The position numbers and the translations under genes are program-made. Below, in pieces: positions 37,835 to 46,879 of a DNA stretch of 64,000 nucleotides. Under the pieces are notes generated by a model, which did not search any database, had not been told where the DNA came from, and saw only the letters and a list, made by a program, of their open reading frames with translations. Location of the stretch: positions 372,001 through 436,000 of the forward strand of contig CAJXVW010000001.1 in the NCBI GenBank assembly GCA_913062645.1, read 5' to 3'. Source of the stretch: an uncultured Mycoplasmatota bacterium (GTDB taxonomy: Bacteria > Bacillota_I > Bacilli_A > Izemoplasmatales > Izemoplasmataceae). The stretch's first letter is position 1; each line of letters starts with the position of its first letter.

Positions 37835-38709
37835 TGGAGACCGTCAAGGCCAAGCGAATGATTTATGCTGTGCAATGTGGTCAATCATGGTTTGGTGTAA
37901 CGCACAACGTCAATATATATCGTGGATGTGATCACGGGTGCATTTATTGTGATTCACGAAGCAGCTGTTATCGTATCCATCAATTCGATCGCATTCGTGT
38001 CAAGGAACGTGCCGACCAGAAGATTGACCATGAGTTATCAAACAAACGTAAGACGGGTGTCATTGGATTGGGTGGTATGAACGATCCGTACAACCGTTTT
38101 GAGGCGAAGGAGGAGTACACCAGACGCTCACTGATGGCCATAGACAAACATCGCTTCGGTGTTCACGTCATCACCAAAAGCGATCTCGTCACGCGTGACA
38201 TTGATTTGTTTCAATCGATCATGAAACACTCGGTTGTGAATGTTGGCATCACAATCACGACTATTGATGATGCCCTGCAACAGCGCATCGAACGCAATGT
38301 CAGTTCTACCAGCGAGCGCTTTGCGGCACTGCAGAAATTGCGTCAAAACGGTATTTTCAGTGGTGTTCTGATGATGCCGTTGCTACCATTCATCAATGAT
38401 ACCATCGCCAATGTGGAAGGCATTGTCAAACGTGCGAAAGACGTGGATGCCTGTTACATCTATCCATCCTTTGGAGTAACCCTGCGCGACAACCAGCGAC
38501 AACATTTCTTCCGGCTCATCGGTCCAGAGTTAACCGAACGCTATGTCAAAACCTTTGGTGAGGCGTACATGTGTCAGTCACCACAACACAAGACGTTGCG
38601 TGCCAAATTTGAACAATTATGCGATGAGGCTGGTATTCTGTACCGGATGGCTGACATCGTAGAAGCATCACGAGCCTTTGTCCAAACCGAACAATTGTCC
38701 TTGTTTTAG
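37834..38709 (+). CDS. SPL-family radical SAM protein with C-terminal clamp-binding motif
   Basis: 291 residues. The radical SAM cysteines are in YRGCDHGCIYCDSRSSCY. The layout (VNIYRGCDHGC, GVIGLGGMNDPYN, VHVITKSDLVTRD, GVLMMPLLPFINDT) matches the spore-photoproduct-lyase-like group also called Rv2578c family. Members of the SPL family proper repair thymine dimers; most of these relatives are uncharacterised. The protein ends in EQLSLF, a consensus sliding-clamp-binding pentapeptide (QL[SD]LF), which suggests work on DNA at replication forks or during repair. It overlaps the upstream stop by one base. Confidence 0.85.
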   Translation: METVKAKRMIYAVQCGQSWFGVTHNVNIYRGCDHGCIYCDSRSSCYRIHQFDRIRVKERADQKIDHELSNKRKTGVIGLGGMNDPYNRFEAKEEYTRRSLMAIDKHRFGVHVITKSDLVTRDIDLFQSIMKHSVVNVGITITTIDDALQQRIERNVSSTSERFAALQKLRQNGIFSGVLMMPLLPFINDTIANVEGIVKRAKDVDACYIYPSFGVTLRDNQRQHFFRLIGPELTERYVKTFGEAYMCQSPQHKTLRAKFEQLCDEAGILYRMADIVEASRAFVQTEQLSLF

Positions 38710-38719
38710 GAGGAATGCC

Positions 38720-39637
38720 ATGAAAGTATATGCCGAACATCACAAGGTTCAGGAGTTTCTCAAAGAGCAGCAACTCCAGGGCATCGACATCGTCGATGAC
38801 TCCCAAACGGCCAACTACTTGATCACCGGCCGTTACGACCGATCCAAGTATCATGCCGATTTGAAAGGCATCATCATTCCCTATACGGGCCACAACAATG
38901 TTGATCTTGATGCCATGCGTGAACAGGATTTGATGCTGTTCATTACACCGACGCGCTCCCGATGGGTAGCGGAAAAGGCCGTCACCTTGACGCTCGCGCT
39001 GCTAGGGCGGACGATTCCGTATCACGAACAGCTCAAAATCGGCAACTGGTCCGAGCGCAACAGTGCGAAACGAATTCCCTGGACAAGCATTCAGGATCTC
39101 TCGGTGGGCCTGTTCGGGTACGGTCGGATCGGAACCTACATCCACCAGTTTTTACGAGGCTTTGGATGTGATTTTTACACCATCGATCGTGGAAAAGTGT
39201 ACCCTCCGGAGGTCAAAACCGTTAAAAATCTTACCAATTTGATACAGTTAAGCGACATCATCATCATTTCCACACCGCTCAACCACACCACCGAAGGCTG
39301 TTTTGACAAGACGAAGCTGTCAAGCATGAAACACAAGTATCTCATCAATGTCGGACGTGGAAAAATCGTCGAGGAAGAAGCGCTGTACGATGTATTGACA
39401 ACCGGGCGCTTGCGGGGGTATGCATCGGACGTCTGGTACAATTATCCGAAAGGCAAAGAATCGCAACTGCCTTCGAACTATCCACTCCATGAACTTGACA
39501 ATGTGGTGATGTCCAATCATTCCGGTGGATTCACCGAACATACCAATGAGGAAGTTAATCGCGATTTGATCGCGACATTACATAAACTATTACAAGAAGA
39601 TTATGCGGATCAACTAGATCTGACATCCCTGATATGA
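38720..39637 (+). CDS. D-isomer-specific 2-hydroxyacid dehydrogenase family protein
   Basis: 305 residues. The ATG at 38720 follows TTAGGAGG. NAD-binding fold: VGLFGYGRIGTYIHQ at about residue 130; catalytic arginine in LINVGRGKIV, the acid region in YASDVWYNYP, and catalytic histidine in MSNHSGGFTEHT. These enzymes reduce 2-oxo acids with NADH, or act on phosphoglycerate-like substrates. No extra ACT domain is present, so it is not a typical SerA. The substrate is open. Confidence 0.87.
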   Translation: MKVYAEHHKVQEFLKEQQLQGIDIVDDSQTANYLITGRYDRSKYHADLKGIIIPYTGHNNVDLDAMREQDLMLFITPTRSRWVAEKAVTLTLALLGRTIPYHEQLKIGNWSERNSAKRIPWTSIQDLSVGLFGYGRIGTYIHQFLRGFGCDFYTIDRGKVYPPEVKTVKNLTNLIQLSDIIIISTPLNHTTEGCFDKTKLSSMKHKYLINVGRGKIVEEEALYDVLTTGRLRGYASDVWYNYPKGKESQLPSNYPLHELDNVVMSNHSGGFTEHTNEEVNRDLIATLHKLLQEDYADQLDLTSLI

Positions 39638-39645
39638 GGTGCGAC

Positions 39646-40314
39646 ATGAACAAACTCCTAACGATGATTTTGACCCTGACTATGGTTTTGATACTCTCCA
39701 GCTGTAAGGGTGAACCCGAAGAAGAACCCTTTGAACACAATGTTCCACGCGAGTATGGCGTGAATCTGAACGCGCTTGGCTATGCCGAGTATCTGTCCTT
39801 GAACAATCCTGTCGTAACGATTACGGTGACGGACATCGGTGAGATTCGTCTGCAACTGTTTCCAGAGCTTGCCCCGATCTCCGTTGATAACTTCATCGCC
39901 TATATCGAAGCGGGTGCATATGACGACAATGAGTTCCACCGGGTCGTCACCAACTTCATGATTCAAGGTGGTCGCCTGGACGATCCGATTTGTCCGATTC
40001 CCGGAGAAATGACATCTAACGATGGATACGAGAACGAACTCGGACATTTTCGAGGCGTCCTGTCAATGGCTCGGGTCGGAGATGATTACAACTCCGGCAG
40101 TTCTCAGTTCTTCATTGTACAGCGTGACACCGGACAACTCGATGGCGAATACGCAACATTCGGAGGCGTCGTGGCTGGCTTCAATGTGTTGGATTACATC
40201 GCTTCATTACAAGCGGAAACCGGTGAAGTGCCTATCGTACAGATCGTGATCGAATCCATCACGGTCGATCTCAAATCGTATCAACCGGGTGAGCGAATCT
40301 GTTTCGAAGAATAG
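39646..40314 (+). CDS. Cyclophilin-type peptidyl-prolyl isomerase lipoprotein
   Basis: 222 residues. The signal peptide ends in a lipobox-like LSSC, so it is anchored outside the membrane. The cyclophilin domain (about 48-200) shows FHRVVTNFMIQGG with the catalytic arginine, SMARVGDDYNSGSSQFFIV and the GEYATFGGVVAGFNVLD loop. It would help extracytoplasmic proteins fold. The ATG at 39646 is chosen because GAGGTG lies 3-4 bases before it; an earlier ATG overlaps that site. Confidence 0.9.
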   Translation: MNKLLTMILTLTMVLILSSCKGEPEEEPFEHNVPREYGVNLNALGYAEYLSLNNPVVTITVTDIGEIRLQLFPELAPISVDNFIAYIEAGAYDDNEFHRVVTNFMIQGGRLDDPICPIPGEMTSNDGYENELGHFRGVLSMARVGDDYNSGSSQFFIVQRDTGQLDGEYATFGGVVAGFNVLDYIASLQAETGEVPIVQIVIESITVDLKSYQPGERICFEE

Positions 40315-40321
40315 CCAAATC

Positions 40322-40351
40322 GAGAATGAAATGATATTTTCATTCTCTTTT
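40322..40351 (+). terminator. Rho-independent terminator after the cyclophilin gene
   Basis: GAGAATGAAA / TTTCATTCTC stem and T-run. Confidence 0.85.
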
Positions 40352-40357
40352 GTTTGG

Positions 40358-40366
40358 TGGTATAAT
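40358..40366 (+). promoter_or_regulatory. Extended -10 promoter of the RdhA-like gene
   Basis: TGGTATAAT, perfect extended -10; a weak TTTTCA lies 18 bases upstream, inside the preceding terminator. Confidence 0.55.
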
Positions 40367-40382
40367 ATGGTAAGGTGATGGC

Positions 40383-41486
40383 ATGAAACGATACGACGAA
40401 CGCGAGACGCTGTTTTCCCGCGTCAACCTCAAACAGGGAACGAAAGAGTACAACGAGTTTTATCAGAAACATCCGGAACTCAAATCGAGCGACGACGCCC
40501 AGCGTCGCGTCTCGTTTCGTCATGCCTTGCGGAAGGATGATCGCTTCAAGGAACGCTTCTTCCCTATTACGAAACACAACAAGAACTATATCAAACACGT
40601 GTTTGATATGGCGGAGAGCTACCCTATTCAATCCAAACGAGTGCCGTTGCCGGGTAGTTTTGCGGACAACATCAAGGAGATTACCAAGTACTATGGTGCG
40701 ACCGATGTCGGAATCGCTGCGCTGACGGATGCTTCGTATTATTCTCATCTAGGGGGCGTTAGCGAGCATATCGGCAAAGACACCTATGGCGAGCCAGTGG
40801 TTCCCCATTATCGAACTGCCATTGTATATACGGTCGCCATGGATCTTCCGATGATCAATCGCGCTCCGCAGTACGAGGAACTGCTTGCTACCGAAGAGGC
40901 CTACTTGCGGGTGGCTACGATCGGTAGTCGTCTAACCATGTACTTGAAGGAACTTGGCTACCAGGCGATGTTCAATAACAGTGAATACTATCTTGCGCCA
41001 CTGGTTCCGCTTGCTCAAGATGCGGGACTCGGGCAAATTGGCATGTGCAATCACATCGTGACGAAAACGCACGGCAACAACATCCGACTGGGTGCCGTCT
41101 TTACAACGCTGCGCGTCGACATCGATCAGCCGGAAGATTTTGGTTTGACGGAGTTTTGTAAACGCTGTGCGCTTTGTCTTCAAAATTGTCCCTCCAAGGC
41201 AATCACACATAAGACACGGATCGTCAATGGCCGCCAGTTTTACAAATTTCATGACAACCGATGTTACGATATCTGGATCAAATCCGGTACCGATTGCGGT
41301 ACTTGCATCTCATCGTGCCCATTTACACAGGGCGTTGATCAGGACAAACTGAGTCGCATCAAGGAAGCGCCCGAACTGATTGATGAGATGATGAACGAAC
41401 ACTATCAACGCTATGGCCGCCGTGTGTTTGATAAGGTCGAGATGGATATCATCAAGGTGGATGACGACAATGGACAAGACAATTGA
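40383..41486 (+). CDS. Reductive-dehalogenase-like (RdhA/QueG superfamily) iron-sulfur protein
   Basis: 367 residues without a Tat signal, so cytosolic. The C-terminal part carries two 4Fe-4S motifs: FCKRCALCLQNCPSKAI and, after a spacer with HDNRCYDIW, CGTCISSCPF. That spacing and the W/C-containing insert are closer to RdhA than to epoxyqueuosine reductase QueG. The middle region (GAVFTTLRVDID, LVPLAQDAGLGQIG) is the cobalamin-binding nitroreductase-like fold. It could be a B12-dependent reductase of unknown substrate. No RdhB anchor gene is present, which argues against respiratory dehalogenation. Confidence 0.8.
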   Translation: MKRYDERETLFSRVNLKQGTKEYNEFYQKHPELKSSDDAQRRVSFRHALRKDDRFKERFFPITKHNKNYIKHVFDMAESYPIQSKRVPLPGSFADNIKEITKYYGATDVGIAALTDASYYSHLGGVSEHIGKDTYGEPVVPHYRTAIVYTVAMDLPMINRAPQYEELLATEEAYLRVATIGSRLTMYLKELGYQAMFNNSEYYLAPLVPLAQDAGLGQIGMCNHIVTKTHGNNIRLGAVFTTLRVDIDQPEDFGLTEFCKRCALCLQNCPSKAITHKTRIVNGRQFYKFHDNRCYDIWIKSGTDCGTCISSCPFTQGVDQDKLSRIKEAPELIDEMMNEHYQRYGRRVFDKVEMDIIKVDDDNGQDN

Positions 41487-41703
41487 TGTTCATGGCATGA
41501 CGGTTGACATGGCACGGCGCGCGATCGAACGCTTCATTGCAGAATGCGATTCTTCGGTGACGCGGATAGTAATCGTTCACGGATTTCAGCATGGCGATGC
41601 GTTGCGTCGTATGATACAAAGCCCCAACGGCATTCGTAGTAAGCGCATCCGCAACAAACGTTTCACCAAAAATCGTGGTGAGACCATATATGAACTATAC
41701 TGA
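41470..41703 (+). CDS. Small Smr-domain protein
   Basis: 77 residues, starting inside the RdhA-like gene (17-bp overlap). IDVHGMTVDMARRAIERFI and RIVIVHGFQHGDALRRMI are the two halves of the Smr nuclease-like domain found at the C-terminus of MutS2, including the DHG-type and the HG(x)G-type motifs (here HGFQHG). Stand-alone Smr proteins bind or nick nucleic acid. Coupled translation suggests co-expression with the upstream gene, but no functional link is clear. Confidence 0.8.
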   Translation: MDKTIDVHGMTVDMARRAIERFIAECDSSVTRIVIVHGFQHGDALRRMIQSPNGIRSKRIRNKRFTKNRGETIYELY

Positions 41704-41712
41704 GGTGTTGAT

Positions 41713-42063
41713 ATGAATAACAATCAGAAATCCATAGTTGGAGCGGTTGTAACACTCTTGTTTGTGGTCCTGTTCATCAGCATATTCTTTACTGGTTCGG
41801 TGATGTTTACGACTGCTTTGGTTCCCTTGATTTTCATATTGCCACTGATCATCAATCTGGCAAAACGACAAAATTCGGGAGAAAACCAGCGATATCAAGC
41901 CAAAATGGCATGTAAACAATGTCAAAAGATCATTGATAGAGACAGTCGGTTCTGCAAATACTGTGGAACATCGGTCTCTGAAGAGTTTGCCTGTGAGTTT
42001 TGTGGTGAATATAACCCAAAGGGTACAGAATATTGTTCAAACTGTGGTGCTAAATTGATTTAA
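41713..42063 (+). CDS. Membrane protein with double zinc ribbon
   Basis: 116 residues. Two membrane helices lie at about 9-28 and 31-48, followed by two zinc ribbons: CKQCQKIIDRDSRFCKYCG and CEFCGEYNPKGTEYCSNCG. The ribosome site is GAGGTG. Function unknown; zinc-ribbon membrane proteins of this size often act in envelope stress or as regulators. The next gene is a shorter relative. AT-richer than the genes before it. Confidence 0.75.
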   Translation: MNNNQKSIVGAVVTLLFVVLFISIFFTGSVMFTTALVPLIFILPLIINLAKRQNSGENQRYQAKMACKQCQKIIDRDSRFCKYCGTSVSEEFACEFCGEYNPKGTEYCSNCGAKLI

Positions 42064-42111
42064 CAAGATTGACCACATCAGTTATATATCAACTAAGTGT
42101 CGTGATATGGA

Positions 42112-42423
42112 ATGAAAGAGAAGTGGATTCGTTGGATCGTGATAGCCATCATTCTCAGTGGCGTATTGCTTGTTGCTTACGCTGCATACACGATCAATGT
42201 AACATTGTTAGTCATTGGTATAATTTTTATGGTGGTCAGTATTATTTTGGCCTTTTTTCTGTTAACTTTACAGCTCTTTCGAAGGGACAAGCAATTGGAT
42301 CTTGAAGCCCTTAAAAATGCAGGTTTAACTATCGTAAATTGTCCAAAATGCGACAAAAATAACGTATTAGAAGATCAATTTTGCATCCACTGTGGTGAGA
42401 AACTCGGTGAACAGAATGAATAA
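42112..42423 (+). CDS. Membrane protein with single zinc ribbon
   Basis: 103 residues: two membrane helices at about 8-27 and 31-54, then one zinc ribbon CPKCDKNNVLEDQFCIHCG. It looks like a shortened relative of the protein at 41713. No good ribosome site precedes the ATG; only a weak purine stretch is seen. The end overlaps the MFS gene by 8 bp. Function unknown. Confidence 0.6.
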   Translation: MKEKWIRWIVIAIILSGVLLVAYAAYTINVTLLVIGIIFMVVSIILAFFLLTLQLFRRDKQLDLEALKNAGLTIVNCPKCDKNNVLEDQFCIHCGEKLGEQNE

Positions 42424-43606
42424 ATTTCGGAGAAACATTCGTCTGGACTACATCCATACATTGTTTCGTAATTTTAATCTTACTCATGGTATTTGGTTGA
42501 TTTATCTGGCTTCCAAGGGATTCAGCTTTTTTGAAATTGGATTGTTCGAAGGTATCTTCCATCTGTCAAGCATTACCATGGAAGTTCCGACTGGGATGAT
42601 TGCTGACATTCTTGGTCGAAAGATAAGTCGGGTTCTCGGCGTAGTTACGTTCATATTGTACATTTTACTTCTTCTGATCGGGAATAGTTTCTTCGTTATT
42701 GGAATTGCATTCTTCCTATGTGGTCTTGCTTATACTTTCGAGTCCGGAAGTGGTGAAGCTCTAGTATATGATTCTCTGATACTAATAAATGAAGAACAAC
42801 GTTACATGAAAGTAATGGGATATAAAGAAATATTGTTTCAATTGAGCAATAGCATTGCATTGGTTGTTGGTGGTTACTTGGCTATACGAGCCATGGAATG
42901 GAACTTTTATTTAATGTTTCTCGTCTTTGCTATTGCATTAGTCCCTATTTTGATGATGCGTGAAACAATGGAAAAACGAAACATCGAGAAACATGATTTC
43001 CGGTCTGAAATGTACAATCAATTCATAAAAAGTACAAAAACAGTTTTTTCATCGAAACATCTCATGTTTTTACTGATCAGCGGTGCGTTGATGGCTGCTC
43101 CGATTACAACACTGTTTTTTTACCTCCAAAATCATTTGACAAATTTGGAATATTCATTCATTGCTATAGGATGGTTGTTGGGAGTTCATTCGGTAGTCAG
43201 TTCGCTGGGAGGATTGTTCGCTCAACGAATAGAAAAGATATTTCGTGAAAAGTTGATAATTTATATTATTCCCATATTTATTGTCGCACTCATATGGCTT
43301 GTACAAATTGAGTCGCTTGTGTTCATTTCCTTTTCTTTGTTAGGATTTTTTGATGCAGTGTTATATATTGTATTAAACGACTACATCAATCGAGTGATTC
43401 CTAGTGATCAACGAGCAACCATACTTAGCTTTGGTAGTTTAGCATTTAGCATAGTGATGATATTGATCTTCCCATTGGTAGGTTTTCTAGGCGATACATA
43501 TGGACTGCCAGTTGGTTTCCTCGCATTGGCAATAATCGTATCACTTTCCTATCTGGGGCTCTTGCTCTCACTGAGGGGTAATAATATTTTCAAAGAGTTT
43601 TCATAA
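42416..43606 (+). CDS. Major facilitator superfamily transporter
   Basis: 396 residues with about 11-12 membrane helices. The MFS signature between helices 2 and 3 is VPTGMIADILGRKISR. The ATG at 42416 is preceded by GGTGA; a GTG 24 bases earlier lies inside the zinc-ribbon gene without a ribosome site. Low-GC codon use sets it apart from most genes here. MFS members of this type export drugs or sugars, or act as multidrug pumps; the substrate cannot be told. Confidence 0.85.
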   Translation: MNKFRRNIRLDYIHTLFRNFNLTHGIWLIYLASKGFSFFEIGLFEGIFHLSSITMEVPTGMIADILGRKISRVLGVVTFILYILLLLIGNSFFVIGIAFFLCGLAYTFESGSGEALVYDSLILINEEQRYMKVMGYKEILFQLSNSIALVVGGYLAIRAMEWNFYLMFLVFAIALVPILMMRETMEKRNIEKHDFRSEMYNQFIKSTKTVFSSKHLMFLLISGALMAAPITTLFFYLQNHLTNLEYSFIAIGWLLGVHSVVSSLGGLFAQRIEKIFREKLIIYIIPIFIVALIWLVQIESLVFISFSLLGFFDAVLYIVLNDYINRVIPSDQRATILSFGSLAFSIVMILIFPLVGFLGDTYGLPVGFLALAIIVSLSYLGLLLSLRGNNIFKEFS

Positions 43607-43742
43607 GTATTTACATACATAAATGGCTTAAAATAGACATTTATAACATTTTTGATAATGGGATTATTTTAGATTCTTTCATTATTTTACGTGCTTCAAT
43701 ACTATGAAAATATAATGAAAACAATGTTATGGTGGTGTTATC
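43607..43742. promoter_or_regulatory. AT-rich gap with promoter of nfnAB
   Basis: No gene is seen. A perfect TATAAT lies at 43711-43716, with TTTACG (43686-43691) 19 bases upstream as a possible -35 box. Confidence 0.5.
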
Positions 43743-44558
43743 ATGTACCAAATACTAGAAAAGCGCGCACTCAATACAGACGTTGATTGGATGGTCATCA
43801 AGGCACCTTTAGTTGCGAAAAATGCGCAACCTGGGCATTTTGTCATTCTTCGTGTTGATGAAGTTGGTGAACGTATTCCCCTAACCATAGTTGAACATAC
43901 AGACTCGACCATTACCATCATCTATCAAAAACTAGGCTTTTCCACAATGAAATTAGGGGAACTGGAAATCGGTGATACCATTCACGATCTCGTTGGACCA
44001 TTGGGACGCCCTACCCACATACGTGACGTATCTTCCATTATTGCTGTTGCAGGTGGGGTGGGAGCTGCTCCACTATATCCCCAGCTACGAGCCTATAAGG
44101 CTAAAGGGGTCAATATTGAATTGGTACTTGGTGCACGCGATAAAAGTCACCTTATATTGTTAAATGAATATCGAGCTTTGTGCAATGAAGTCCATGTTTG
44201 CACGGACGATGGTTCCTTTGGAACAAAGGGTTTTGTAACGGTATTGCTAGAGCGAATACTACAAGAAAAGACATTTGACCACTCGATTGCAATAGGCCCA
44301 CTAATCATGATGAAAAACGTCGTGGCTTTAAATGATTCTTTCGAGCTGGCTACGGATGTATCGCTGAATCCAATCATGATTGATGGTACAGGCATGTGTG
44401 GCAACTGCCGCGTCTCCATTCATGGCGAAACATATTTTGCCTGCGTTGACGGCCCTGATTTTCCAGCGGATGGCATCAACTTTGACGAATTGATTGTTCG
44501 ACAGAACTATTATCATGATCAGGAGCATGTTTGCAGTCTGGGGTTGAAGCACAAATGA
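43743..44558 (+). CDS. nfnA: Electron-bifurcating NfnAB small subunit (ferredoxin-NADP reductase-like)
   Basis: 271 residues. FAD-binding core RIPLTIVEHT, pyridine-nucleotide loop AVAGGVGAAPLYPQL, and C-terminal 2Fe-2S cysteines in GTGMCGNCRVSIHGETYFACVDGP. Together with the next gene this matches NfnA, which transfers electrons between NADH, NADPH and ferredoxin. The same fold also occurs in sulfide dehydrogenase and dihydroorotate dehydrogenase subunit B; the adjoining glutamate-synthase-like gene favours Nfn. It overlaps the next gene by 4 bp. In an anaerobe it would balance NADPH with ferredoxin. Confidence 0.87.
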   Translation: MYQILEKRALNTDVDWMVIKAPLVAKNAQPGHFVILRVDEVGERIPLTIVEHTDSTITIIYQKLGFSTMKLGELEIGDTIHDLVGPLGRPTHIRDVSSIIAVAGGVGAAPLYPQLRAYKAKGVNIELVLGARDKSHLILLNEYRALCNEVHVCTDDGSFGTKGFVTVLLERILQEKTFDHSIAIGPLIMMKNVVALNDSFELATDVSLNPIMIDGTGMCGNCRVSIHGETYFACVDGPDFPADGINFDELIVRQNYYHDQEHVCSLGLKHK

Positions 44559-45934
44559 AGATGCCCCGCGAGACGATGCCGGTTCTGGATCCAAAAGAAC
44601 GCAGTAAAAATTTCGATGAAGTAGCTTGCGGCTTTACACTTGCTCAATCACAACTAGAGGCTTCGCGCTGTCTGGATTGCAAGAATCCACGTTGCATAGA
44701 GGCTTGCCCAGTACATGTTGAAATACCCAAATTCATCCACGAAATCATTGATGGTCGGATTGAAGATGCATACTTTACGCTATATAAGGACAACATACTT
44801 CCTGCTATTTGTGGGCGTGTCTGTCCACAAGAGAAGCAGTGTGAAGGGGCATGTGTTCTTGGCATCAAAGGCGACAGCGTTGCGATCGGCGCCCTGGAGC
44901 GATTTTTAGGTGATTATGCGCTGGAACACCAACTTCACAAACCAACCGACATCGTGGACAATCACATCAAAGTTGCAATTGTCGGCAGTGGACCGGCCGG
45001 ACTGGCCAATGCTGCCAGCATGCGACTGCTTGGCTATGACGTGACGATTTTTGAAGCGTTGCATGAGTTCGGTGGTGTACTGAAATATGGGATTCCCGAT
45101 TTTCGTCTGCCGAAACATATCGTCGAAGCGGAGATTGATCGTCTCAAAGAACTTGGCATCCATTTCGAAAAGAATGTCATCATTGGCAAGTCGATTACAA
45201 TTGACCAATTGAAAAATGACTACAATTTTAAAGCCATCTTCATTGGCAGTGGCGCTGGACTTCCCAGTGCGTTGGGAATTCCTGGTGAAAACTTTAGTGG
45301 CGTGTATTATGCAAATGAGTTTCTCACCCGGGTGAATTTAATGAAATCTCGAGATTTCCCCAAATCACCAACGCCAGTACGAATCGGTCAACGAGTTGCC
45401 GTGGTCGGTGGAGGCAACGTGGCCATGGACGCCGCCCGCACCGCAAAGCGTCTTGGCGCGAAGGAAGTGTTCATCCTGTATCGTCGTGATATGGAGAGTC
45501 TACCGGCGCGACTGGATGAAATCCATCACGCCATAGAAGAGCAGATCGAGTTCCGATTGTTACGAAATCCGGTCACATTCATCGGGGAGGACTACGTTGT
45601 CAAGCAAGTGAAATGTGAGATCATGACCCTTGGCGAACGTGATTCGTCCGGACGGCGTCGACCGCTCCCAACAGGAACTTATGAGACGTTTGACATTGAT
45701 TCTTGCATCATTTCCATTGGTCAGAAGCCCAATCCGATCCTCAAGGATGCGACCATCGGCCTCGAGGTCAACAAATGGGGATGCATCGTCGTCAACGACT
45801 ATCAGACGTCGATCCCTGGCGTGTTTGCCGGTGGGGATGTAGTTTCCGGCGCCGCTACGGTCATTCTGGCAATGGGAGCCGGCAAAGATGCGAGTGTTTA
45901 CATGGATCGCTACATTAACGAGAAAAAGAATTGA
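44555..45934 (+). CDS. nfnB: Electron-bifurcating NfnAB large subunit (glutamate synthase small-subunit-like)
   Basis: 459 residues. Start ATG overlaps the nfnA stop. N-terminal iron-sulfur domain: CLDCKNPRCIEACPVHVEIP and CGRVCPQEKQCEGAC. FAD loop VAIVGSGPAGLANAASM at about residue 142; NADPH loop VAVVGGGNVAMDAARTAKRLG at about 285; FAD-site VFAGGDVVSGAATVILAMGAGK near the C-terminus. It would host the bifurcating FAD. Its stop codon lies inside the -35 box of the next promoter. Confidence 0.9.
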   Translation: MKMPRETMPVLDPKERSKNFDEVACGFTLAQSQLEASRCLDCKNPRCIEACPVHVEIPKFIHEIIDGRIEDAYFTLYKDNILPAICGRVCPQEKQCEGACVLGIKGDSVAIGALERFLGDYALEHQLHKPTDIVDNHIKVAIVGSGPAGLANAASMRLLGYDVTIFEALHEFGGVLKYGIPDFRLPKHIVEAEIDRLKELGIHFEKNVIIGKSITIDQLKNDYNFKAIFIGSGAGLPSALGIPGENFSGVYYANEFLTRVNLMKSRDFPKSPTPVRIGQRVAVVGGGNVAMDAARTAKRLGAKEVFILYRRDMESLPARLDEIHHAIEEQIEFRLLRNPVTFIGEDYVVKQVKCEIMTLGERDSSGRRRPLPTGTYETFDIDSCIISIGQKPNPILKDATIGLEVNKWGCIVVNDYQTSIPGVFAGGDVVSGAATVILAMGAGKDASVYMDRYINEKKN

Positions 45935-45959
45935 CAATAGATTGGAATAATTGTAAACT
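45931..45959 (+). promoter_or_regulatory. Promoter of the degV-marR genes
   Basis: A perfect TTGACA (45931-45936) and TAAACT (45954-45959) lie 17 bases apart. Confidence 0.65.
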
Positions 45960-46007
45960 ACTATTAGATACTTTGAACATCAAAACAAATCTATTGGGGA
46001 GGCAAAT

Positions 46008-46859
46008 ATGTCTAAAATTGGTCTTTTGGTATGTGGAAACTCCGGCATCGACTACATCGAACACAAGTACGACATTCCTGTTATTCGTTCAATCCTGCTG
46101 GTAGGCGACAAGGAATATTCGGATTACGTCGACATCACCGCCGGTGAGTTCTATGACATGCTCAAAGAAAATCCCGATTTGACGCCATCAACCGCACAGG
46201 CTGCGACCGGTGTCATTTTGGAACAGTATCAGGAAATGGTCGCAAAAGGATACGACAAACTACTCGTCGTCAGCATTTCGAACAAGCTGAGCGGTACCTA
46301 CGAAGGATGCATGCTTGCAGCCAAGATGCTGGACGATGTGGAAGTGCGCGTCTTCGATTCGCTCAGCGTGTCCTATCCCGAAGCGAAGATGATTCTTGAT
46401 GCTGCGAAAATGATCGAAGAAGGCAAGACGCTCGATGAAATATGGGCGCATCTGGAACACCTTCGCGACAACCATCGCATTCTGTTCAGCGTGGACACGC
46501 TGCGCTATCTTGTCAAGAACGGCCGCCTGTCCGGCGCCAGCGGGTTCCTCGGCAGCATGCTGAAGATCAAACCAATGCTGGAAATCACCAAAGATGGACG
46601 TGTTGAAGCGATCGAAAAGATCCGTACCTTGTCCAAAGCAACCAACCGCTTGATTGAAAAATTCCTTGAAGAGCTCGGCGACAAAGACATGGAAGTGTTC
46701 CTGATTCAGGCCAATGCCGAAGAACGCGCCGACATTGTCCGCCATGCCATCCTCGAACAACGTCCCGACATCAAGGAAATCAAATCCTATCCACTCACAC
46801 CGGTCGTTGGCGCCCATGCCGGTCCGGGTGTTGTCGGTGTCGGATACATCGCCAAATAA
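46008..46859 (+). CDS. DegV family fatty-acid-binding protein (FakB-like), first copy
   Basis: 283 residues, the normal DegV length. Ribosome site GGGGAGG. Family motifs are present: LVVSISNKLSGTYEGC, which holds the carboxylate-binding residues, and KNGRLSGASGFLGSMLKIKP, followed by a final GPGVVGVGYI. FakB proteins present fatty acids to the FakA kinase for phospholipid synthesis. FakA is not in the window. It is followed after 20 bases by a MarR regulator, a FabT-like arrangement. Confidence 0.88.
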   Translation: MSKIGLLVCGNSGIDYIEHKYDIPVIRSILLVGDKEYSDYVDITAGEFYDMLKENPDLTPSTAQAATGVILEQYQEMVAKGYDKLLVVSISNKLSGTYEGCMLAAKMLDDVEVRVFDSLSVSYPEAKMILDAAKMIEEGKTLDEIWAHLEHLRDNHRILFSVDTLRYLVKNGRLSGASGFLGSMLKIKPMLEITKDGRVEAIEKIRTLSKATNRLIEKFLEELGDKDMEVFLIQANAEERADIVRHAILEQRPDIKEIKSYPLTPVVGAHAGPGVVGVGYIAK

Positions 46860-46879
46860 GCAAACAACGGGGGGATGAC

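Noticed and set aside
40595-40610. AAACACGTGTTT palindrome as parS
   Set aside because: The CACGTG core is right but the flanks do not match TTNCACGTGAAA, and it is coding.
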